NCBI RefSeq assembly: GCF_000429025.1
Contig: NZ_KE386835.1
Coordinates: 186,001 to 250,000, forward strand
Origin: Actinospineispora spinosispora DSM 44797
GTDB lineage: Bacteria > Actinomycetota > Actinomycetes > Mycobacteriales > Pseudonocardiaceae
Length of the DNA stretch: 64,000 nt
Direction of reading: 5' to 3'
Shown here one piece after another: positions 16,489 through 25,411 of the stretch. The notes beneath the pieces were generated by a model. The model saw only the letters and a list, made by a program, of their open reading frames with translations. It was not told the DNA's origin and ran no database searches. Numbering within the stretch: position 1 is the stretch's first letter; every line of letters begins with the position of its first letter. Both the position numbers and the translations under genes were made by a program.

Positions 16489-17717
16489 CCGGCCGGGGCG
16501 TGCGCGTCAAGCTCGCGGTGTTCGCGGCGACGTCGATCGTCGCGACCCTGGTGCTGCTGCTGAAGTTCGGTGGGCTCGAACAGCAGCTCGTCGCCCCGTA
16601 CCTGGTGCGGGCGCACTTCGCCGACGCGACCGGGGTGTTCCCGCGCGCCGAGGTCGACCTGCTCGGCACGCCGGTGGGCACAGTGCGGGAGATCGGGCTG
16701 GACCCGGGCGGCGACATGGTGGTCACCCTCGCGCTGGACCACGGAACCCGGGTGCCGGCCGACGTCTCGGCCGCGATCGCGAACAAGTCCGCGATCGGCG
16801 AGCAGTACATCGCGCTCACGCCCCGCACCGCGACCGGTCCGCTGCTCACCGACGGCGGCCTCATCCCGCTCGCGCGCACGACCGCGCCGGTGCGGGTGGA
16901 ACAGCTGCTCGACCACCTCAACGGTCTGGTCGGCTCGGTCCCCACCGAGGCGCTCACGACGTCGCTGGTCGAGCTGTCGAGCGGGATCGGCGGGCGCGGT
17001 GCGGATCTGCGGACCGTGGTCGACCAGACGCATGCCCTGGCGCGTACCGGGGTGGACAACCTGCACGACCAGATCGGCCTGATCCGCACCGCGAGGACCG
17101 TCCTGGACACCCAGGCCTCCCGAGGTCCGCTGATCGTCTCGTCGAGCGCTCGACTCGCTCGGATCACCGGGACGGTCCACGATCTGGTCCCCACACTGGC
17201 CGGGGCGCTCTCGGGTGGGACGCGGGCGAGTGAGCAGTTCAGCGGCCTGCTCCTGGACAGCGAGAAGACGCTGCCGGTGCTGTTGCACGATCTGGACACC
17301 GTGAGTGGTGTCGCGGCGCCGCGAGCACCGCAGGTCCGCAAGACACTCGCCTCGGCGCCGTGGGCGCTGCAGGTCGTTCTGGAGGCGATCCGCTACTGCG
17401 ACGCCAACGACCCGAAGACCGGCGAGCCGATCGAGAGCACGTGTCAGTACGACTCGAAGGGCAACCCGAAGTACACCCTCCGCACCGCGCTCCAGCTCCC
17501 GGAACGTCCCGCGGCGGGCAACCCGTACCTCCCGTGTCGCCGAGGCTACGAAGGCACCCGCAACTTCCTGCCGAACGGCACCCCCACCAGCGGCAAGGGT
17601 CCCGCCGAGCGCCCCGACGAGCCCCCCAACAACCACGCGACCTGCACGGCCCCTCCCACCGACCCCGGAACCCCGAACGTCAGAGGAGCGCAGAACGCCC
17701 AGTCCCCCGGCCGCTGA
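16485..17717 (+). CDS. Mce-family protein, sixth of six (MceF position)
   Basis: A 410-residue Mce subunit. It has a membrane anchor (LAVFAATSIVATLVLLLKFG), a barrel (VRAHFADATGVFPRAEVDLLG, NKSAIGEQYIALTP) and a helical region. Its long Pro/Gly/Asn tail contains several Cys residues (ATCTAPPTDPGTP, PYLPCRRGYEG). Sixth-position Mce proteins often carry such a disordered extension. The operon ends here; no mam/mas accessory genes or MceG ATPase follow, and the next gene has its own promoter region and SD. Confidence 0.9.
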   Translation: MTGRGVRVKLAVFAATSIVATLVLLLKFGGLEQQLVAPYLVRAHFADATGVFPRAEVDLLGTPVGTVREIGLDPGGDMVVTLALDHGTRVPADVSAAIANKSAIGEQYIALTPRTATGPLLTDGGLIPLARTTAPVRVEQLLDHLNGLVGSVPTEALTTSLVELSSGIGGRGADLRTVVDQTHALARTGVDNLHDQIGLIRTARTVLDTQASRGPLIVSSSARLARITGTVHDLVPTLAGALSGGTRASEQFSGLLLDSEKTLPVLLHDLDTVSGVAAPRAPQVRKTLASAPWALQVVLEAIRYCDANDPKTGEPIESTCQYDSKGNPKYTLRTALQLPERPAAGNPYLPCRRGYEGTRNFLPNGTPTSGKGPAERPDEPPNNHATCTAPPTDPGTPNVRGAQNAQSPGR

Positions 17718-17808
17718 CGCCCAGGCCCGAGGGGCCGGGCGAAAAGCCGGTCTCGGTACGCGGCGGGCGCGCTAGGGTCTGTGGATCGACTGGCGCCAGG
17801 GGGGAACC

Positions 17809-19248
17809 ATGCGGTTGTTGTCGGGGTCGGTACTGGCCGTTGTCCTGGTGGCCGCCACGGCCTGTTCGGGGCCAGCGCAGCCACCGCCGCCGGACTCGGC
17901 GTTCCGGCCCGGCGCGTGCGCCGGCGACTACACCGGCCTGCCCAACAAGATCGAGTGCGGCACGCTCACCGTGCCCGAGACCCGCGGCGGACCGAGCACC
18001 CGTCAGATCGCGCTGCCGGTCACGATCGTGCGGGCCAGCACGCCGAAACCCGGCGCCGTACCGGTCATCTACCTGCACGGCGGCCCGGGCGCCGCCGCCG
18101 TGGAGAACCTCGGCGACCAACTACGCGACGAACGCGGCCGCGAACTGATCGCACTCGACCAGGACTGGATCTTCTTCGACCAACGCGGCGGCGGCCTGTC
18201 CGCACCCGCCCTGGACTGCGGCGCGGTCGCACTGACCGACGCCGGACCACTGACCGACGCCGCCGCCGGACAACTCACCGCATGCGCCGACCGGCTGCGG
18301 GCCTCCGGCGTGGACCTGTCCCGGTACAACGCCGTCGAAGTCGCCAACGACATCCAGGACCTGCGCACCGCACTGAAGCTCGACCGGATCGACCTGTTCG
18401 GCGTCTCCTACGGCACCCGCATCGCGCTGGCCTCGATCGTGCACGCACCCGACGGCGTCCGCGCCGTCGTACTCGACTCACCATGGACACCCGAGGCCAC
18501 CTGGGTCGAGAACGGCCCGGAAATGGTGTCCGACGCGGTACGCGAAATCTTCGCCCGATGCACCGCCGACACCGCCTGCCAGAGCCGATACCCCACTGCG
18601 GCCACCGAGCTGGACGCGTTCGCGAACCGGCTGCTCAGCGGCCCGCAGACGATCAACGGCAAGACCTACACCGCCGACGATCTCGGCGCGTTCCTGATGG
18701 ACGCCGCCTACAGCGCGACCGGCGCACGGGCCCTGCCCGCCACCGCCGCCCGCTTCACCGCCGGAAACATGACCGAGCTGGACACCCACCTGGCCGAACG
18801 CTCCGGCTACCACGAAGCACAGCACCTGACACACCTGTGCAAAGAGGAAATCCCGTTCGAGAACGAGGCCACGATGCGCCAACGCGCCCAACGTGACCCG
18901 GTGACCCGGCTGCTGGCCAGCTCGATGGGCCGCTACTTCCAGGTATGCCGCAACTACCCGGTCGGACCACCGGACCCGGTCGAGGCTCAACCGGTGAGCA
19001 GCCAGCTACCCACACTGTTCCTCGCCGCCGAGATCGACCCCGGCTGCCCACCCGCCGTCGCCAAAGCCGCCGTCGCCCGCTTCCCGCACGGCCAGCTCAG
19101 CATCATCCCCAACGCCACACACGGAGTCTTCCGAGGCAGCACCTGCGCCCGCACCATGATCCGCACCTTCCTCGCCAACCCGAACGCACCCATCGACCAG
19201 TCCTGCCTGCACCCCGAGCACGACAAGTTCGAGTTCGACCTGAAGTAG
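17809..19248 (+). CDS. Secreted TAP-like alpha/beta hydrolase lipoprotein (aminopeptidase family)
   Basis: A 479-residue lipoprotein (signal MRLLSGSVLAVVLVAATACS, lipidated Cys19). It belongs to the tripeptidyl-aminopeptidase/proline-iminopeptidase family of alpha/beta hydrolases. The oxyanion motif is HGGPG (90-94). The nucleophile elbow GVSYG places the catalytic Ser at 200, the acid is in LAAEIDPGCPP and the His in NATHGVF. These enzymes release N-terminal di- or tripeptides outside the cell, and some act on esters. The strong SD GGGGGGAA precedes the ATG. A VOC gene begins at the base after the stop. Confidence 0.9.
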   Translation: MRLLSGSVLAVVLVAATACSGPAQPPPPDSAFRPGACAGDYTGLPNKIECGTLTVPETRGGPSTRQIALPVTIVRASTPKPGAVPVIYLHGGPGAAAVENLGDQLRDERGRELIALDQDWIFFDQRGGGLSAPALDCGAVALTDAGPLTDAAAGQLTACADRLRASGVDLSRYNAVEVANDIQDLRTALKLDRIDLFGVSYGTRIALASIVHAPDGVRAVVLDSPWTPEATWVENGPEMVSDAVREIFARCTADTACQSRYPTAATELDAFANRLLSGPQTINGKTYTADDLGAFLMDAAYSATGARALPATAARFTAGNMTELDTHLAERSGYHEAQHLTHLCKEEIPFENEATMRQRAQRDPVTRLLASSMGRYFQVCRNYPVGPPDPVEAQPVSSQLPTLFLAAEIDPGCPPAVAKAAVARFPHGQLSIIPNATHGVFRGSTCARTMIRTFLANPNAPIDQSCLHPEHDKFEFDLK

Positions 19249-19656
19249 ATGCGACCGTCGCTGCGCGTGACGTCGGTGTCGATCGCGGCGCCCGATCCCC
19301 GCGCGTTGGCCGCGTTCTACGGCCGGCTCCTGGGATTGGCGGTGACCACGACCGAGCCACCGCGCGCGGGGTTTCCGCCGGAGGACGGCTGGGCCCAGAT
19401 CCGGCCTCCATCGACTGTCGGAGGACCGACGCTCAACTTCGAGTACGAATCCGGTTACGTCGCGCCCACCTGGCCGTCAGCACCCGGCCGGCAACAGATA
19501 CAAGTGCACCTCGACATCGCGGTCGACGACGTCGATGCGGCGGTGGAATGGGCGCGCAAGGCGGGCGCGACGCTCGCCGAGTTCCAGCCGCAGGAACACG
19601 TCCGGGTCATGCTCGATCCCGTCGGCCACCCGTTCTGCCTGTTCGCGACCCGCTGA
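19249..19656 (+). CDS. VOC-superfamily protein
   Basis: A 135-residue glyoxalase-like domain. SIAAPDPRALAAFYGRLLG is the opening strand-helix, and VMLDPVGHPFCLF is the closing metal-site strand. The start codon follows the TAG of the peptidase gene directly, so the pair is almost certainly co-translated, an unusual coupling of a secreted peptidase with a cytosolic VOC protein. The substrate is unknown. It is related to, but clearly different from, the VOC protein at 334-726. Confidence 0.85.
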   Translation: MRPSLRVTSVSIAAPDPRALAAFYGRLLGLAVTTTEPPRAGFPPEDGWAQIRPPSTVGGPTLNFEYESGYVAPTWPSAPGRQQIQVHLDIAVDDVDAAVEWARKAGATLAEFQPQEHVRVMLDPVGHPFCLFATR

Positions 19657-19704
19657 CACCCCATGATGTAGTCCCGACCGCCAGGAACGAGCGCTATATA
19701 GAAC

Positions 19705-19718
19705 CTTGTGATCGCAAG
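19705..19718. promoter_or_regulatory. Near-palindrome in the GntR-like gene promoter
   Basis: CTTGTGATCGCAAG matches its reverse complement at 12 of 14 positions. It lies between a TATATAGAA -10-like element and the GAGGAGG ribosome-binding site of the downstream GntR-type gene, a typical site for autoregulation. Confidence 0.4.
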
Positions 19719-19733
19719 TGAGGAGGCGTAGAG

Positions 19734-20483
19734 ATGCCAGGGCTCGCGACCGTCCGCGAGATCGACGGCCCGAGGCTGGTCGAGCGGGTGCGCGACGACC
19801 TGGTCGAAGCCATCCAGCGCTGCGACCTGATGCCCGGACAGGCGCTCTCACTGCGGCGGGTCGCCGCAGAGCGCCGGGTGCGCCCCGAGACCCTCACCAT
19901 GCTGCTGCGCAGGACCGAGCAGGACGGCCTGCTCGACATCCGAGGTGACGTCGCGGTGGTCGCACCGCTCAAGGTCGACAACCTGGTGAGTGCGTTCCGG
20001 GTGTCTCGACTGATGGAGTCGTCGGTCGTGCCCAAGGCGTGTGAGCTGATCTCACCGACGGACCTGGACGACCTGGGCCTGCTGATCCCCGACGCCAGGT
20101 TCGTCGAGCTGGACTACGACGAGCACCTGATCACCAGGTCCACCGACTTCCTGACCACGCTGCTGTCGCCGTCTCTCACGGTGCACGACCATCAGGTTCT
20201 GAACAGAATCAACACCACGAGCCGGCGCCACTCGAATCTCACCGCACGCTACCTGGCCGGGCCGCGGTACAACTCGGACTTCAGCTCGTTCATCGCCGCG
20301 CATGAGGAACTGGTCCGGCTCCTGAGATCCGGTCGGCTCCGTGCCGCCACCGCCCTGCAGACCCGGTTGTGCGAGCGGTATCGCAACTTCGCCGAGGCCA
20401 GCCTCGATCTTCCGCGGCTCGGTGATGACGACCAGCCGATCGCTCAGGTCATCCCGCTGGCATCCATCACTCGGCGGGTCTGA
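19734..20483 (+). CDS. GntR-family (FadR-like) transcriptional regulator
   Basis: A 249-residue regulator. Residues ~10-80 form a GntR winged helix (VERVRDDLVEAIQRCDLMPG, LSLRRVAAERRVRPETLTML). The remainder is a helical FCD-like effector domain (DFSSFIAAHEELVRLLRSGR, with a conserved His for metal or acid binding). GntR/FadR proteins respond to small carboxylic acids. The SD GAGGAGG lies 8 bp before the ATG, and a palindrome overlaps the leader. It stands between the VOC gene and a DUF899 gene; the target is unclear. Confidence 0.8.
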   Translation: MPGLATVREIDGPRLVERVRDDLVEAIQRCDLMPGQALSLRRVAAERRVRPETLTMLLRRTEQDGLLDIRGDVAVVAPLKVDNLVSAFRVSRLMESSVVPKACELISPTDLDDLGLLIPDARFVELDYDEHLITRSTDFLTTLLSPSLTVHDHQVLNRINTTSRRHSNLTARYLAGPRYNSDFSSFIAAHEELVRLLRSGRLRAATALQTRLCERYRNFAEASLDLPRLGDDDQPIAQVIPLASITRRV

Positions 20484-20573
20484 GCCGTTCGCCCGATGAG
20501 TTTCCAAGGGTTCGACGGTCAGTACTCCCACGGGTGGGCAGCGTGCCCGCCCCGTCACGGGAGAGGTGAACCG

Positions 20574-21305
20574 ATGAACGCACCCAGCACGAGCCATCCG
20601 CTGCCCGAGGTCGTCGACCGGCGCAGCTGGCAGGCCGAGATCGACCGGGTCGTGAAGCGGGAGAAGGCGCACACCCGGGAGGGCGACGCGATCGCGGCCG
20701 CGCGGCGGCGCCTGCCGATGGTCGAGGTGGACGCGCGCCTGCCGCTGGTCGGGGCTCGGGGCACGGTGCCGCTGGTCGACGCGTTCGAGGGGCGGCGTCA
20801 GCTGATCACCTACCTGCACATGTGGCACGACGGCAAGCCCGCCGCCGAGCAGTGCGTCGGCTGCACGTTCTTCACCGGGCACGCACGGGAGCTGTCCTAC
20901 CTGCACAGCCGCGACGTCACGTACGCGACGTTCTGCCAGGGTCCGTACGCGGAGAGCGCCCGGTACCGGGACTTCATGGGCTGGGACATGCCGTGGTACT
21001 CGGTGCGTGACTCGCTGGAGCCGCTGCTCGCCGGGCGCGACTTCGGCGGCTACCTGTACTTCCTGCGCGACGGCGAGCGGGTGTTCGAGACGTATTGGAC
21101 GACGAGCCGGGGCGTCGAGGCCGGCTCGAGCAGCTACCACCTGCTCGACCGCACCGTGTACGGCAGGCAGGAGACCTGGGAGGACTCCCCCGCCGGCTGG
21201 CCGCAGCCGTTCGCCACGATGGGCGAGCAGTTCAGCACCGACGGCAGGCCCACGGCGCAGTGGTCCCGGCTCGCCGCCGGCCGTTCCGACGACCTCACCG
21301 GCTGA
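20574..21305 (+). CDS. DUF899-family thioredoxin-fold protein
   Basis: A 243-residue protein of the DUF899 family. The N-terminal part shows the family pattern HPLPEVVDRRSWQAEIDRVVKRE (written in two overlapping pieces, HPLPEVVDRRSW and EIDRVVKREK). The thioredoxin-like core carries CVGC at 94-97. The family is widespread in actinobacteria and related to AhpC/TSA-like thiol proteins, but no activity is established. The ATG at 20574 is preceded by GAGAGGTG. An open frame from 20496 exists, but its extra residues do not resemble the family. Confidence 0.85.
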   Translation: MNAPSTSHPLPEVVDRRSWQAEIDRVVKREKAHTREGDAIAAARRRLPMVEVDARLPLVGARGTVPLVDAFEGRRQLITYLHMWHDGKPAAEQCVGCTFFTGHARELSYLHSRDVTYATFCQGPYAESARYRDFMGWDMPWYSVRDSLEPLLAGRDFGGYLYFLRDGERVFETYWTTSRGVEAGSSSYHLLDRTVYGRQETWEDSPAGWPQPFATMGEQFSTDGRPTAQWSRLAAGRSDDLTG

Positions 21306-21427
21306 CCCGCGAGTCGGACATGCGGGCACACCGAGTCGAGCGCCCGAGCACATCCGCTCGTGCCGCCGAACCCACGCGATGTGCCGAAACCTCCGACTCG
21401 GTGTGCTGAGAGGCCCGACTCGCGGGG
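21305..21427. repeat. Extragenic inverted repeat, GAGTCGG-word family
   Basis: Two 34-nt arms (21305-21338 and 21394-21427) match at 27 of 34 positions around a 55-nt loop. Each arm contains the word CGAGTCG twice, the same architecture as the elements at 3.8, 29.9, 32.6 and 60 kb. The repeat begins at the stop codon of the DUF899 gene, so it probably terminates that transcript. Confidence 0.6.
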
Positions 21428-21502
21428 CACGATCGGGCGACGTCGCCGCGGCCGGTCGAAACCTGCTCGACCGGTTCCCCGCGATGGTCCACAGTGGCCT
21501 TG

Positions 21503-21940
21503 ATGAGTGATAACAGTGATGGTTACGAGGTGGACGACTCCCCTGATCGGATCGACGTCGACGCCGTCTGCAGGTTCCTGAGAACCGAGCCGTACTGGGG
21601 TCGCTGGCGCACCGAGGAGATCATCCGGACCCAGGTCGCGCGTGCCTGGCGGGTCGTCGGTGCATACGACCCGACCGGCGCACTGGTCGGTTTCGCCCGT
21701 GCGATGTCCGACGGGTTCGGCGTCGCCTACCTGGCCGATGTGTACGTCCTGGACGACCACCGGGGCCACGGCCTCGGCAAACGCATCATCGGACTGATGA
21801 TCGACGACGGCCCTGGCGCGGACTTCCGGTGGATGCTGCACACGAACGACGCGCACGGGCTGTACGCGCGGTTCGGGTTCGGCAAGCCCGACCCGACCTA
21901 CATGGATCGTCCCGGAGCGCGGCGCCCCGACCTCCCGTGA
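21503..21940 (+). CDS. GNAT-family N-acetyltransferase
   Basis: A 145-residue GNAT protein. The acetyl-CoA loop is in VLDDHRGHGLGKRIIGLM (R/Q-x-x-G-x-G/A), preceded by the beta4 strand VAYLADVYV, and the C-terminal YARFGFGKPDPTYM is the typical closing strand. A GTG at 21494 is an alternative start that adds three residues. Acceptors of such small actinobacterial GNATs are rarely known. The gene is followed 70 bp later by furA, on the same strand but with its own promoter. Confidence 0.87.
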   Translation: MSDNSDGYEVDDSPDRIDVDAVCRFLRTEPYWGRWRTEEIIRTQVARAWRVVGAYDPTGALVGFARAMSDGFGVAYLADVYVLDDHRGHGLGKRIIGLMIDDGPGADFRWMLHTNDAHGLYARFGFGKPDPTYMDRPGARRPDLP

Positions 21941-21973
21941 CACGATCTGATCTTGGACGCGCCGAAGCGATTC

Positions 21974-22000
21974 TTGACTGAGTCCAGAAAATACGCCAGG
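21974..22000 (+). promoter_or_regulatory. furA promoter with FurA-box-like operator
   Basis: TTGACTGAGTCCAGAAAAT at 21974-21992 combines a -35-like TTGACT with a TCCAGAAA tract of the kind described as the FurA-binding region upstream of actinobacterial furA-katG/catC genes. The furA GTG at 22010 follows within about 20 bp, consistent with a leaderless or very short leader message. Assignment of FurA as the binder is inference from gene identity. Confidence 0.5.
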
Positions 22001-22009
22001 CTTCCCGCC

Positions 22010-22441
22010 GTGCCGACGACTTCGGACTTCGAGCGCATGTTGCGCGGGGCGCAACTGCGGGTGACACGCCCCCGGGTGGCCGTGCTGTCCGCGGTACACG
22101 ACCACCCTCACGCCGACACCGACTCCATCCTCGGTGTCGTCCGTGAAGGTCTCCGCGAGGTGTCCCGCCAGGCCGTCTACGACGTGCTGCATGCGCTGAC
22201 CTCGGCCGGCCTCGTACGGCGCATCGAACCACCCGGTTCGGTAGCACGGTACGAATCACGCGTCGGCGACAACCACCACCACGTGGTGTGCCGTACGTGC
22301 GGTGTCATCGCCGACGTCGACTGCGCCGTCGGTGACACACCCTGCCTGACCGCGTCCGACAGCCACGGCTTCGCCATCGACGAAGCCGAGGTCATCTACT
22401 GGGGCCTGTGCCCCGCTTGTTCCACCACACAGAGTTCCTGA
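22010..22441 (+). CDS. furA: FurA-type peroxide-sensing Fur-family repressor
   Basis: A 143-residue Fur-family protein directly upstream of katG. It has the winged helix (MLRGAQLRVTRPRVAVLSAV, VSRQAVYDVLHALTSAGLV) and metal sites HHHVVCRTCG (structural/regulatory His and Cys) and CPAC near the C-terminus. FurA proteins repress their own operon and katG and are inactivated by peroxide oxidation. I chose the GTG at 22010, after the promoter-like TTGACT. A TTG at 21953 would add 19 residues lying over the promoter. The neighbour katG starts 21 bp downstream, so the pair forms a co-regulated operon. Confidence 0.92.
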   Translation: MPTTSDFERMLRGAQLRVTRPRVAVLSAVHDHPHADTDSILGVVREGLREVSRQAVYDVLHALTSAGLVRRIEPPGSVARYESRVGDNHHHVVCRTCGVIADVDCAVGDTPCLTASDSHGFAIDEAEVIYWGLCPACSTTQSS

Positions 22442-22462
22442 GCACATCCCGGAAGGATTCCC

Positions 22463-24694
22463 GTGTCTGACAGCCAGAAAGACGCCGTCGTCGGCGAGAT
22501 GAACGACGAGAGCGCGGGCGGCTGCCCCGTCTCGACCGGTCGTTTCTCGCACCCCACCGAGGGCGGCGGCAACCGTGACTGGTGGCCCAACCAGCTCAAC
22601 CTCGCGATCCTGCGCAAGCACCCCGTCGAGGCCAACCCGATGGGCGGCGACTTCGACTACACCGAGGCCTTCACCAGCGTCAACCTCGACGAGCTGGCCT
22701 CCGACGTCGACGCGGTACTGACCGACTCGCAGGACTGGTGGCCCGCCGACTTCGGCCACTACGGCGGGTTCATGATCCGGATGGCCTGGCACAGTGCCGG
22801 CACCTACCGGGTCGAGGACGGTCGCGGCGGCGCGGGCGCCGGCATGCAGCGCTTCGCCCCGCTGAACAGCTGGCCGGACAACGCCAGCCTGGACAAGGCC
22901 CGCCGGCTGCTGTGGCCGGTCAAGAAGAAGTACGGCCGCACGGTGTCCTGGGCCGACCTGATCGTGTTCGCCGGCAACCGCGCGCTGGAGACGATGGGTT
23001 TCAAGACCTTCGGCTTCGCCGGCGGCCGCGCGGACGTGTGGGAGCCCGACCAGGACGTGTACTGGGGACCGGAGCGCACCTGGCTCGGCGACGAGCGCTA
23101 CACCGGTGACCGCGACCTGGAGAAGCCGCTCGGCGCGGTCCAGATGGGTCTGATCTACGTCAACCCGGAAGGCCCCAACGGCAACCCGGACCCGATCGCC
23201 TCGGCCCGCGACATCCGCGAGACGTTCGCCCGGATGGCGATGAACGACGAGGAGACCGTCGCGCTGATCGCCGGTGGCCACACCTTCGGCAAGACGCACG
23301 GCGCCGCCGACGCGGACGAGCACGTCGGCCCCGAGCCCGAGGGCGCCCCGATCGAGGAGCAGGGCCTCGGCTGGCGCAACAGCTTCGGCTCCGGCAAGGG
23401 CCGCGACGCCATCACCAGCGGTATCGAGGTCACCTGGACCCCGACCCCGACCCGGTGGAGCAACTGGTTCTTCCACAACCTGTTCGAGTACGACTGGGAG
23501 CTGACCAAGAGCCCGGCAGGCGCGAACCAGTGGAAGCCGAAGGGCAACGCCGCGCGCAACACGGTCCCGGACCCGGAGAGCGGTGAGCTCAACCGCGCGC
23601 CCGGCATGCTGACCTCCGACCTCGCACTGCGCTTCGACCCGATCTACGAGCCGATCTCGCGCAACTTCTACGAGAACCCGGACCAGTTCGCCGACGCGTT
23701 CGCCCGCGCCTGGTACAAGCTGACCCACCGCGACATGGGCCCGATCCAGCGCTACCTCGGCCCGCTCGTCCCGTCGGAGGAGCTGCTCTGGCAGGACCCG
23801 GTGCCGGCCCCGTCCGAGCAGGTCATCGGAGCGGCCGACATCGCCTCGCTCAAGGCGAAGATCCTCGATTCCGACCTCACGGTGGCTCAGCTGGTCTCCG
23901 CCGCGTGGGGTGCCGCGTCGTCGTTCCGCAGCAGCGACAAGCGCGGTGGCGCGAACGGCGGCCGCATCCGCCTCGAGCCGCAGCGCGGCTGGGAGGTCAA
24001 CCAGCCCGACGAGCTGGCCCAGGTCATCCGCGTGCTGGAGAGCATCCAGGCCGACTTCAACGCCGCCGGTGGCGCACAGGTCTCGTTCGCCGACCTGGTG
24101 GTGCTGGGCGGTACGGCCGCGGTGGAGAAGGCCGCGAAGGACGCCGGTCAGGACGTCAGCGTGACGTTCACCCCGGGCCGGACCGACGCGACCCAGGAGC
24201 AGACCGACGTCGACTCCTTCGCGCACCTGGAGCCGACCGCCGACGGTTTCCGCAACTACCGGGGCAAGGGTCACCGCCTGCCGGGCGAGTACCTGCTGGT
24301 CGACCGGGCGAACCTGCTCGGCCTGACCGCGCCGGAGATGACCGTGCTGGTGGGCGGTCTGCGGGTGCTGGGCGCGAACACCGGCCAATCGCGCAACGGT
24401 GTGTTCACCGACGCGCCGGGCACCCTGACCAACGACTTCTTCACGAACCTGCTCGACATGGGCATCGAGTGGAAGTCGGTGGCGGGCGACGAGGACGCGT
24501 TCGAGGCCTTCGACCGCGCGACCGGTGAGCTGAAGTACACCGGTACCCGCGTCGACCTGGTCTTCGGCTCGAACTCCGAGCTGCGGGCCGTCGCCGAGGT
24601 CTACGCCTGCGACGACGCGAAGGACAAGTTCGTCCGCGACTTCGCCGCCGCGTGGACCAAGGTCATGGACGCCGACCGCTACGACGTCCGCTGA
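22463..24694 (+). CDS. katG: Catalase-peroxidase KatG
   Basis: A 743-residue bifunctional haem catalase-peroxidase. The distal triad is Arg106-Trp109-His110 in IRMAWHSAGTYR, and the covalent adduct partner Tyr lies in GLIYVNPEGPNGNP. The proximal His is in GGHTFGKTHG, followed by the second KatG-like half that lost haem binding. The length is normal. The GTG start is preceded by GGAAGG. The enzyme removes hydrogen peroxide in the cytoplasm and activates isoniazid in mycobacteria. A strong terminator follows. Confidence 0.97.
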   Translation: MSDSQKDAVVGEMNDESAGGCPVSTGRFSHPTEGGGNRDWWPNQLNLAILRKHPVEANPMGGDFDYTEAFTSVNLDELASDVDAVLTDSQDWWPADFGHYGGFMIRMAWHSAGTYRVEDGRGGAGAGMQRFAPLNSWPDNASLDKARRLLWPVKKKYGRTVSWADLIVFAGNRALETMGFKTFGFAGGRADVWEPDQDVYWGPERTWLGDERYTGDRDLEKPLGAVQMGLIYVNPEGPNGNPDPIASARDIRETFARMAMNDEETVALIAGGHTFGKTHGAADADEHVGPEPEGAPIEEQGLGWRNSFGSGKGRDAITSGIEVTWTPTPTRWSNWFFHNLFEYDWELTKSPAGANQWKPKGNAARNTVPDPESGELNRAPGMLTSDLALRFDPIYEPISRNFYENPDQFADAFARAWYKLTHRDMGPIQRYLGPLVPSEELLWQDPVPAPSEQVIGAADIASLKAKILDSDLTVAQLVSAAWGAASSFRSSDKRGGANGGRIRLEPQRGWEVNQPDELAQVIRVLESIQADFNAAGGAQVSFADLVVLGGTAAVEKAAKDAGQDVSVTFTPGRTDATQEQTDVDSFAHLEPTADGFRNYRGKGHRLPGEYLLVDRANLLGLTAPEMTVLVGGLRVLGANTGQSRNGVFTDAPGTLTNDFFTNLLDMGIEWKSVAGDEDAFEAFDRATGELKYTGTRVDLVFGSNSELRAVAEVYACDDAKDKFVRDFAAAWTKVMDADRYDVR

Positions 24695-24711
24695 TCTGAT
24701 CCGGCCCGAGT

Positions 24712-24753
24712 GAGGCCCCTGCCCGGAGATCGGGCAGGGGCCTCGTTCTTTTT
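24712..24753 (+). terminator. Rho-independent terminator of furA-katG
   Basis: A perfect 14-bp stem (24712-24725 with 24731-24744) with the 5-nt loop GAGAT is followed by GTTCTTTTT. It starts 17 bp after the katG stop and is the clearest intrinsic terminator in the window, in contrast to the T-less palindromes elsewhere. Confidence 0.92.
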
Positions 24754-24807
24754 GGCCGCCGTTTAACCTGCGACGGCGCGTTCCCTAACCCTGGCGCCCC
24801 TACCGTC

Positions 24808-24942
24808 ATGGACATGACCCGACCACACCGCACGATCCTTCTCGGCGTCGCGTTCAGCCTCGGACTCGCCGGGGTTCTGACGCCCGTCCGCCGCGCCCGC
24901 ACCCGGCTGGGCAACAGAGTTCTGGAACTCGCCTGCGGATAG
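24808..24942 (+). CDS. Possible leaderless 44-residue membrane microprotein
   Basis: A short frame encoding MDMTRPHRTILLGVAFSLGL followed by a basic stretch and LELACG. The central hydrophobic segment could span or enter the membrane. The start is only 1-2 bases after a TACCGT -10-like element, a leaderless arrangement seen in several other promoters here. It ends 25 bp before the next gene. There is no recognised homology, so this is a plausible but unproven small gene. Confidence 0.35.
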   Translation: MDMTRPHRTILLGVAFSLGLAGVLTPVRRARTRLGNRVLELACG

Positions 24943-24967
24943 TGGGTGACCCGATACGCTGGGTGAC

Positions 24968-25315
24968 GTGGTTCAGACACTCGGTATCGGGCTGATACTC
25001 GCCGTCCTCTCGCTGGTCCTGTGGATCGGCATCAGCATGGTCGTCCGGGCCCTGTTCCGAGCCATGTCCCGCGCCAAGAAGCCCAGCCACACCCTCGTCG
25101 GTCTACCGAACGGGGTGTGGTTCGCGGCGTCGCTGCTGAGCGCCCTGACCCTCGGCCAGCAGTCGAGCAAGCGCGGCGCCGACGGCTCCCTCATCGCCGC
25201 GTCCGACATCGGCGTGACGATCTTCATCCTGGTCGCCGTCACGCTGCTCGTGCGCCTGTGCATCCGCCTGGCCCGCGCCCGGCGCCGCCCAACCGGCCAG
25301 CAGCAACAGCGCTAA
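24968..25315 (+). CDS. Hypothetical membrane protein with two to three helices
   Basis: A 115-residue protein with hydrophobic segments at residues ~5-30 (LGIGLILAVLSLVLWIGISM), a weaker one near 45-65 and a third near 80-100 (VTIFILVAVTLLVRLCI), then a basic Gln-rich tail. GTG start, 7 bp after TACGCT (24955-24960), so the message is probably leaderless. No family is recognised. It may sit with the preceding microprotein, but no function is apparent. Confidence 0.65.
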   Translation: MVQTLGIGLILAVLSLVLWIGISMVVRALFRAMSRAKKPSHTLVGLPNGVWFAASLLSALTLGQQSSKRGADGSLIAASDIGVTIFILVAVTLLVRLCIRLARARRRPTGQQQQR

Positions 25316-25338
25316 CACCCCACAGCCCCCTCCCGAAT

Positions 25339-25391
25339 GGCACGAATGTGGCTTTAGGGACATTGAACGTCCCTAAAGCCACATTCGTGCC
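25339..25391. repeat. Dispersed hairpin element, CACGAATGTGG family, copy 1
   Basis: Perfect 23-bp arms (25339-25361 and 25369-25391) around the 7-nt loop ATTGAAC. The stem contains CACGAATGTGGCTTTAGGGA. A second copy with the same arms occurs at 56740-56790. Both lie between convergent genes, so a bidirectional terminator role is likely, although no T-tract follows. Confidence 0.85.
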
Positions 25392-25411
25392 GCTGGGTGG
25401 TCGGGGATTTA

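Noticed and set aside
9264..17717. MceG ATPase or mam/mas accessory genes at the mce locus
   Set aside because: Looked for beside the operon but absent; the ABC ATPases in the window are MacB-like (25412-26116) and MalK-like (63318-64000) and do not fit MceG.
22256..24388. 710-residue frame antisense to katG
   Set aside because: The KatG motifs on the plus strand are decisive; this frame is a codon-bias artefact.
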